This document shows, in pieces, positions 14,597 through 20,789 of a stretch of 22,815 nt of DNA. Position 1 is the first letter of the stretch. Every line of letters starts with the position of its first letter. A program made the translations under genes and the position numbers. Below the pieces are notes generated by a model. It did no database searches. It was not told the DNA's origin and worked only from the letters and a program-made list of their open reading frames with translations. The stretch spans positions 1 through 22,815 of IMG/VR virus record IMGVR_UViG_3300049997_000003; one strand, given 5' to 3'. Source of the DNA: a virus.

Positions 14597-14934
14597 TGGC
14601 CGACAATCTCCTTTACAGTCAGGCGGTTGGCGTAAACAGCAACCTGTCTGAGTTGACGAGCGTGATCCGAACGGCATTCCCGCTTCACAGCGCCACGGGA
14701 TCATTCACGATGGCGGCGGCTGCGACGAAGGCCGTAACCGAAACATCCATCAAGGCGGGTTCCATCGTGCTTTTAATGCCGACGAACGCCGCAGCGGCTA
14801 CGCTGATGGCCGGTAGCAGCTCGCTGTACATCTCAGCACGCACGGCAGGCGCGAGCTTCACCGTGGCGACGGCAAACGCTGCATCTGCGGCGGGCACAGA
14901 GACTTTTTCGTACATCGCAACGCAGATCGGATGA
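14596..14934 (+). CDS. Small beta-structured phage protein
   Basis: The preferred start is ATG 14596, overlapping the nozzle stop, giving 112 residues; the longer frame from 14542 would intrude on the nozzle gene. The sequence contains GSFTMAAAATKAVTETSIKA, GSIVLLMPTNAAAATLM and LYISARTAGASFTVATANAA, a pattern I recognise as a small conserved family in phage tail or structural modules. It has many Ala and Thr residues and few charges, suggesting a compact beta fold. The function is unknown. Coupling to the nozzle gene suggests a tail-associated part. Confidence 0.68.
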   Translation: MADNLLYSQAVGVNSNLSELTSVIRTAFPLHSATGSFTMAAAATKAVTETSIKAGSIVLLMPTNAAAATLMAGSSSLYISARTAGASFTVATANAASAAGTETFSYIATQIG

Positions 14935-14937
14935 TCC

Positions 14938-15531
14938 ATGCCGCTGAAATCAGGCAAATCCAACATCGGGCCGAACATCCGCGAGCTGGAGCGCCCAAGC
15001 AAACACGCGCCTGGCGGGCGATCCTATGAGCAGGCCCTCGCCATCGCCCTGAAGACGGCCGGCGTCCCCAAGAGGGCCAATGGCGGCCATGTAGGGGCAT
15101 TACGCGGAAAGACCATGGGTCGGGCCGACGAGATTCTGACCAGCGTAGCTGATGGGTCTCACATCATTCCGGCCGACATTACTTCCGCTCTGGGCGACGG
15201 GAACAGTGAAGCCGGATTTGCCAAACTGGAGAAGATTTTCCCCTCACAACGCGCACTAGGCGGCAGGATTTCTGGCATGAAAGGCATGAAGGGAATTCTT
15301 GGTTCCCGCATGCCGAAAATGCCAAGAATGCCTTCCATGAAGTTCTCACGTGGTGGTGCCGTTCCTGTAAAGCTGTCGGATGGAGAGTTCGCAATCGCTC
15401 CAGAACATGTGACGCGCGTTGGCGGCGGGGATATCGAGCGCGGGCATCGCTGTTTGGATCATTGGATTGTCTCTACCCGCAAAGCCGACATCGAACGCCG
15501 TAAACGCCTCCCAGGGCCTGTCCAGTCGTAA
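14938..15531 (+). CDS. Gly/Met-rich conserved phage protein
   Basis: The 197-residue protein begins with MPLKSGKSNIGPNIRELE and a helix YEQALAIALKTAGVPKRANG, a leader type common in phages. The middle is GRADEILTSVADGSHIIPAD and LGDGNSEAGFAKLEKIFP. A Met/Pro/Lys micro-repeat region follows (about residues 115-140, with MKGMKG and MPKMPRMPSMKF). The C-terminal part, SDGEFAIAPEHVTRVGGGD and ERGHRCLDHWIVSTR, is also seen in proteins of this kind. Two Lys/Arg-Gly-Gly elements occur (KRANGGHV, SRGGAVPV). A minor virion protein is likely; the biochemical role is unknown. It begins four bases after the previous stop without a strong ribosome-binding site. Confidence 0.68.
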   Translation: MPLKSGKSNIGPNIRELERPSKHAPGGRSYEQALAIALKTAGVPKRANGGHVGALRGKTMGRADEILTSVADGSHIIPADITSALGDGNSEAGFAKLEKIFPSQRALGGRISGMKGMKGILGSRMPKMPRMPSMKFSRGGAVPVKLSDGEFAIAPEHVTRVGGGDIERGHRCLDHWIVSTRKADIERRKRLPGPVQS

Positions 15532-15555
15532 AAACCGCTAAGGACCGATAGCACC

Positions 15556-16074
15556 ATGAACATCCATTGCACCGCAAAGTCAGCGGGCACTACCTCCATG
15601 CCTTCTGCCAATCTCCCCCGCGTCCGTCTGGGCATTGCGGCCGATCTCCCACAACTCCTGGAGATGGGCCGCATGTTGCATGGAGAAAATGCCCTTATGC
15701 CTCTTAGTGAGGATCGTATCCTTGCTGCGGCATGGCGTGCCATTAACCAGGATAACGCCATGGTCGGTGTCATTGGTCCAGTTGGGTACATCGAGGGCAT
15801 GATCTACCTTACAACAGGAGTATTTTGGTATACAAATCAACCACATATCGAAGAATTATATACCTACGTCAAGCCAGAGTTTCGCCGTTCCGATAATGCG
15901 AAAGCTTTGGTGGAATTCGCCAAGACTTGCTCGGATAAACTCGGTGTCCCTCTACTCATCGGCATCATCTCAAACGACCGGACGGCGGCGAAGGTTCGTC
16001 TCTATGAACGGCGCCTGGGGAAACCATCGGGCGCTTATTTCCTCTACGGGAAGAAAACTGGCTCGAAAAATTAA
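15556..16074 (+). CDS. GNAT-family N-acetyltransferase-like protein
   Basis: The 172-residue product has the layout of an acetyl-CoA-dependent GNAT enzyme: a first strand and helix (PRVRLGIAADLPQLLEMGRM, about 21-40), a central strand pair (MVGVIGPVGYIEGMIYL), then IEELYTYVKPEFRRSDNAKA (about 96-115), where the cofactor loop normally reads R/Q-x-x-G-x-G/A. Here the loop is RRSDNA, with Asp in place of the first Gly, so cofactor binding may be altered. A late strand and helix (LLIGIISNDRTAAKVRLYER) follow. The start may be ATG 15556, or ATG 15598 just before PSANLPRV; AAGGA lies 11 bases before 15556. Its place between tail and ejection genes is shared with other phages as I recall them; substrate unknown. 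Confidence 0.75.
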   Translation: MNIHCTAKSAGTTSMPSANLPRVRLGIAADLPQLLEMGRMLHGENALMPLSEDRILAAAWRAINQDNAMVGVIGPVGYIEGMIYLTTGVFWYTNQPHIEELYTYVKPEFRRSDNAKALVEFAKTCSDKLGVPLLIGIISNDRTAAKVRLYERRLGKPSGAYFLYGKKTGSKN

Positions 16075-16085
16075 GGATTATCGTC

Positions 16086-19000
16086 GTGGGTGGAAGTTCC
16101 AATACTACTACAAATCAAGCCTCTAACCAGGCTCAAAATCAGGCCACGAACTTCGCCACGCAGGCGGCGCAGGCGACTGCGAATACGGCACAAACGAACA
16201 CCGCGCAGAACACCGCGTCAAACACCGCGCAGACCTATGGAAGCAATGCCGCGTCAAATACGTCCGGTTCGAACGCCAATGTTTCCGGTTCGAATACGAA
16301 TGCGGCATATGCCGGACAGAATGCGTCTAGTACGGCTGGGACTTCCAGCAATCAGAGCATTTCTGACATTATATCAAGATATTTGACGCAAAGCAACCAG
16401 AACACGCAAGGAGGTTCTTCTGGAACGACATCACAGAACACGCAAGGCGGCTATGGCGGTACAACCGCGCAGAATACGCAAGGCGGATATTCTGGAACGA
16501 CCGCGCAGAACACGCAAGGCGGTTATACCGGTGCCACAAACCAAAACACGCAGGGCGGCTATACTGGCACAACCGCGCAGAATACACAGGGCGGCTATAA
16601 CGGCGTCACCAATCAGAACACGTCGAGCAGTAGCACAACTGGCCCTGTCGAGGCCGCTCTAAAAATTCTTCAGCAGTCCACAGGGCCAATCAGCGCTGGC
16701 CAGATACAAAACTATATCAGCCCATATTTGCATGATGTCGTCAGAACGACGACAGGGCAACAGGCGCAAAACAACGCAGTGCAGCAGCAGGCGTTGAAGG
16801 GCAATGCCATCTCTCAGAATGCTCTTGGTGGAGATCGCGCCCGAATTGCGCAGGCTGAGTTGATGCGCGGCCAGGGTCTCAATGATGCCTCAACTATCGC
16901 GGGTCTCTACGATACAGGCTATAGGCAAGCTCTGGCGGCGGCCCAGGCTGACCGTGCTGCGCAGCTCCAGGCTGCTGGTATGATGGGAACAACGACATCT
17001 GGCAATGCGGTTACCGCTGGGACCGCTGGCGGCACGAATTATGCGAACACTGCGGGCACGGCGGCGGGCACGAACTATGCAAACACTGCTGGGACAGCAG
17101 CGGGCACGAATTACGCGAACACTGCTGGGACCACTGGCGGCACGAATTACGCGAACACTGCGGGCACGGCGGCTGGAACGAACTATGCGAACACCGCTGG
17201 CACAACGGCTGGCACAAACTACGCAAACACTGCCGGGACCACCAGCGGCACCAGCCAACAGTTGCAGACAGGTACGACCATAGGGACAAGCCAGCAAAAT
17301 ATGACTGGCACGCAGGCGGGAACGAGCCAACAAGGCACGCAGGGATATTCGGCGGGGACCACTCAGGGGCAAACGAACGCGGCAACTCAGGGATACGCCA
17401 ACACAGCAGCGAATACCGCCACCTCTGGAACGTCGAACACGGCTTCTCAAGGGTTGACGCAGGCGGCGACGCAGGGTGTGCAGAATACGGCGAATGCTGG
17501 AGCCTCATCCACTGCTGGAAATTCCAGCACGTCAACAACACCTAGCCCACTTGGCATGGGGATGGCAGCACTAAGCCTGCTTTCTGACGGTGGTGCGGTC
17601 AAAAAACGTGCAGATGGCGGTTCAATCATTCCTAGTGCTCCAGTTGGATTCGGACAATTGCCACAATGGCAGATGCAATCCAATTCTCCGCCACAGGCCC
17701 CGGCACCACAACAGACAGATTTGCAGCATCTTCAGGGCATTGGTAAGAAAGCACGTACCGGGCTGGAAAACATGCTCAGCAAGATGGACGGGAACCAGGG
17801 TTGGACGCCCAAGGCATCAGAAACAAGCAATATGCCGAGTAGCATTGGCAAGGGAAGCAATACGGAGGCGAGTGCACCCCAGGCAAATGTTTCGCAGGCA
17901 TATGCGCCCACAGCCTCGGTGGAGACGCCTGTACTTCCTGAAATGTTCGCGATGGGCACTCCATACGCCCCCATGCCATCCGTTGAGATGCCAACCGTTC
18001 CCCAGGCTCAGGCGGCAGATAGTGGGGGCAAGGGCAGCGGCGGAGCTGTGCGCGGTCTTGCCGATGGGGGAGACGCCGGCATCGACTTTAGCACGTTAGG
18101 AGACAACACAGGGGCCAACGCTGATTTTAGTGATGCCTATCGTCAGTTCGAATCTCCAGAACAGCAGAAATACCATAAGTTCGGCATGCCCTGGCAATCC
18201 CCGCCGCCCCCTTTGGATAGCCCCGCGAACGCCGATGTACGCGGGATGGGGGCCGCTGTGACCAATGAAACGCCGCAGGGGATTGGAAACCTCGCGTCTA
18301 AAGATACCACCTCAGCGCAACCTATGGACCTTTCAACCGCATATCCGCTCGCTAATCCGAATGGCAATCCCATTCCGCCGGTACGGTACGAGCCGGGCGG
18401 TTCTCAAGTGCTGCCTAACCCGCAAATGGCGTATGCCCCACAGACGGCACCAGCTAACATAGGCTTTGGCAATTTGTCTGGACTGGCGCAAGTTGCCCCT
18501 CCTCAGTCTTCCGTCGATCAAGATCAGCCGATCCCCGTAAAAACGGAGGTGTTCCCTACTTCTCAGGCTGACCTTGCCAAGTCTGACATGGGGATTATCC
18601 CGTCTGCGCAAGCGGCGGAGCCTGCGCCACAGTCCGAGAATGCGACTGCTGGAATAGCTGATTTGAACCCGATAGCTGTTAATGATGATGAAGGGAAACC
18701 TGCTACAATTCAGAGCATTCCAAACCCTGCCATGCCTCGTTCCATCTCAGGTGCGTTGGAAACAGGGCAGCGCGATCCGTTGAGGGGGGTTGGAAACGTC
18801 AGTCCAGATACTAACGGCAGTTTCTCAGTAGGAAATTACGGCCTGAATTCCCAGAAGGGTGCGAGTGCTCACCAATTCATGCAGCAGTATGGACCCGAGT
18901 TGAAAGGGCTTGGTGTCACGGCGCGTCCTGGAACCTCGGAGTTCAACAGTCAGTGGAAAAATGCTGCACAGAGCGATCCTGAAACGCTACATTCCCTCGA

Positions 19001-20789
19001 AAATGACTGGTATCAGAAGAATGTTGCGGCTGGCGTGTCCGGCCACATGGCCAAGGCCGGTGTGCCTGATGGAATATCAGCCGATCCGCGCGTACAGTCT
19101 TACATTGCCGACCGTGAAGTACAGCAGGGCACAGGATCGACAGAGAACCACGCCAATCGCCTACGGCAAGCAGCCGTTGCAGCCAATGGCGACCCTGAGA
19201 AATTTCTGTCCACGCTCAGCGCCATTGATAAACAGCACATCAACGGCGACTTCCGCACTTACCTGAGTCAAAACCCTGGTAATGCTCGCGGGTTAATCAA
19301 CCGCATTGACAACCGTGAGGCTGGAGCGAAGGGCATAGGAGAACTGGATACTGGCACACAAACACAGAGTGGCCCGGCACCTGGCTTAGGTAAGGTCGCC
19401 ACTGCCCTTATCCAAAAAGGTGCCAATCCTGATCCAGAGCAGCAGCACCCCTATGCCTCAAAGCAGGATAAGAGAACAGGTGGCCTAGTTGAGCGTATCG
19501 TCAACGGCGTCTTTGGCGGAAGTATTGAATTCAATCCACTTAATCTGACACCTAGTGAGCGTATGACAATGCTGCACGTTGGTGCTGCGCTTATGAAGAA
19601 CGGCAATCCTGGTGAAGGGCTACAAGCTGGCCTAGATTATCAGTCAGGCATTGCCAAGCAAGATAGGCAGGCACAGCTTGACGCCATGAAACTGAGTAAG
19701 GAGTTCGCAGACCTTATGAAGCCTATTCCAGGTCCGAAAGATGCTATGGGCATAGAACAAGGGATGCTCCAGTACAATCCTGCGTCTCGCCAATATGAGA
19801 AGTTCACGGGAGCAGGGGCAACGGCACCAGCACATGGCGTCCAAGGTCCATTGATGATTGGCAGCGATCTCCATGGAGGAGACTACCTGACAAAAATGGA
19901 GGAGGTCGATCCAGCCGCAGTGGCGACGGCTAAGACTTATCTGGATGGGACAGCAACAGTTCCTTCGATAAATAGCAGGACTCCACCGCAAATCAGAAAC
20001 GCATATAACATGGCCTTGCAAGCTGATCCAAAATTTAACCAGTCAACTGCTAAATATAGGCAGGAGTATGTAAACCCCAACAAGAATGTTCAAAAGTCAC
20101 TAAACTCGTTCGAGACGGCGATTCATCATGTTAACTCATTGGATGATTATAACACTGGCGTGTCGGATACTGGCATGGTGGCAGGAAATGCCCTATATCA
20201 TGGCATTCAACGCCAGTTCGGGAATACAGGATTGAAAAGCTATGAAGACACGGCGTCTGCATTCGGCAACGAAGTTGACAAGGCATTCGTCGGTGGCGTT
20301 GGAACAGGTCATGAGCGCGAGGTGGCACAAGAGCGCGTAAGTTCCTCGTTGCCGAAAGAGGCTAGGCTTGCGGGTAACGCCGCGAATACCGAGCTTATGA
20401 TCGGCAAAATGCTGGCCTTTGAGAACCAGTGGAAGAAGGCGAACGGTGGACACTCCAGCCCTCCGCCGTCTCTTACAGATGACGAGAAGGCCATCGCCCG
20501 CAAGGTGTTCGAACATGAGCCAGATCCTGTAACAAGGCAAAAAAGATATGAACGCTTGAGCAAAGACCCAAGGACGGCTGACTTGGTCTCTGCCACTGGC
20601 AGCGCTGAAGCCGGGAACCTTCAAGCAGCCCGCCCCACCGGTGTTTCCCGCGTTGAGCAGGCGCGCCAACAGATGCAGAACAACAGCACTGCACCGCAGT
20701 CCGCGCCAACTCCCGGCCAGGTATACAAGGGTTACAGGTTCAAGGGCGGCGATCCAGGTCAGCAATCGAACTGGGAGGTAGCGCAATAA
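16086..20789 (+). CDS. Giant internal virion/ejection protein with repeats and lysozyme-like segment
   Basis: This 1567-residue protein is probably carried in the head and ejected with the DNA. Residues 1-93 are Asn/Gln/Thr/Ser/Ala-rich with no charged residue. Six 12-residue repeats (QNTQGGYxGTTA type) fill 105-176. A helical region (about 177-311) carries IQNYISPYL and ALGGDRARIAQAEL, typical of podoviral injection proteins. Six more 12-residue repeats (GTAAGTNYANTA type) fill 312-383. GGAVKKRADGGS lies near 501. About 885-1085 resembles phage peptidoglycan hydrolases: E892 in ALETGQRDP, then GNYGLN (916-921) and GTSEFNSQWKNAAQSDPE. A helical C-terminal part from about 1150 ends in YKGYRFKGGDPGQQSNWEVA. 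The start is GTG 16086, with AAGGA 8 bases upstream. The enzymatic assignment is tentative; the virion role is likely. Confidence 0.78.
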   Translation: MGGSSNTTTNQASNQAQNQATNFATQAAQATANTAQTNTAQNTASNTAQTYGSNAASNTSGSNANVSGSNTNAAYAGQNASSTAGTSSNQSISDIISRYLTQSNQNTQGGSSGTTSQNTQGGYGGTTAQNTQGGYSGTTAQNTQGGYTGATNQNTQGGYTGTTAQNTQGGYNGVTNQNTSSSSTTGPVEAALKILQQSTGPISAGQIQNYISPYLHDVVRTTTGQQAQNNAVQQQALKGNAISQNALGGDRARIAQAELMRGQGLNDASTIAGLYDTGYRQALAAAQADRAAQLQAAGMMGTTTSGNAVTAGTAGGTNYANTAGTAAGTNYANTAGTAAGTNYANTAGTTGGTNYANTAGTAAGTNYANTAGTTAGTNYANTAGTTSGTSQQLQTGTTIGTSQQNMTGTQAGTSQQGTQGYSAGTTQGQTNAATQGYANTAANTATSGTSNTASQGLTQAATQGVQNTANAGASSTAGNSSTSTTPSPLGMGMAALSLLSDGGAVKKRADGGSIIPSAPVGFGQLPQWQMQSNSPPQAPAPQQTDLQHLQGIGKKARTGLENMLSKMDGNQGWTPKASETSNMPSSIGKGSNTEASAPQANVSQAYAPTASVETPVLPEMFAMGTPYAPMPSVEMPTVPQAQAADSGGKGSGGAVRGLADGGDAGIDFSTLGDNTGANADFSDAYRQFESPEQQKYHKFGMPWQSPPPPLDSPANADVRGMGAAVTNETPQGIGNLASKDTTSAQPMDLSTAYPLANPNGNPIPPVRYEPGGSQVLPNPQMAYAPQTAPANIGFGNLSGLAQVAPPQSSVDQDQPIPVKTEVFPTSQADLAKSDMGIIPSAQAAEPAPQSENATAGIADLNPIAVNDDEGKPATIQSIPNPAMPRSISGALETGQRDPLRGVGNVSPDTNGSFSVGNYGLNSQKGASAHQFMQQYGPELKGLGVTARPGTSEFNSQWKNAAQSDPETLHSLENDWYQKNVAAGVSGHMAKAGVPDGISADPRVQSYIADREVQQGTGSTENHANRLRQAAVAANGDPEKFLSTLSAIDKQHINGDFRTYLSQNPGNARGLINRIDNREAGAKGIGELDTGTQTQSGPAPGLGKVATALIQKGANPDPEQQHPYASKQDKRTGGLVERIVNGVFGGSIEFNPLNLTPSERMTMLHVGAALMKNGNPGEGLQAGLDYQSGIAKQDRQAQLDAMKLSKEFADLMKPIPGPKDAMGIEQGMLQYNPASRQYEKFTGAGATAPAHGVQGPLMIGSDLHGGDYLTKMEEVDPAAVATAKTYLDGTATVPSINSRTPPQIRNAYNMALQADPKFNQSTAKYRQEYVNPNKNVQKSLNSFETAIHHVNSLDDYNTGVSDTGMVAGNALYHGIQRQFGNTGLKSYEDTASAFGNEVDKAFVGGVGTGHEREVAQERVSSSLPKEARLAGNAANTELMIGKMLAFENQWKKANGGHSSPPPSLTDDEKAIARKVFEHEPDPVTRQKRYERLSKDPRTADLVSATGSAEAGNLQAARPTGVSRVEQARQQMQNNSTAPQSAPTPGQVYKGYRFKGGDPGQQSNWEVAQ
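16398..16613 (+). repeat. Six in-frame 36-bp repeats (array A)
   Basis: Six consecutive 36-base units encode QNTQGG, two variable residues, then GTT/GAT/GVT plus one residue. A seventh degenerate start (QNTSSS) follows at 16614. The third-base variation between copies shows they are not fresh duplications. The array is coding and uncharged and probably forms a flexible or beta-solenoid region of the giant virion protein. Confidence 0.85.
17019..17234 (+). repeat. Six in-frame 36-bp repeats (array B)
   Basis: Six consecutive 36-base units encode GT[A/T][G/A]GT or close variants followed by NYANTA. A partial unit (GTTSGTSQQ) and further degenerate Gly/Thr/Ser/Gln repeats follow to about 17500. 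Unit length and copy number equal those of array A, although the peptide differs. Confidence 0.85.

Noticed and set aside
16398-17234. Regular 36-bp repeats considered as a CRISPR array
   Set aside because: The repeats are directly adjacent without spacers, stay in one reading frame and vary at third bases, so they are coding repeats.
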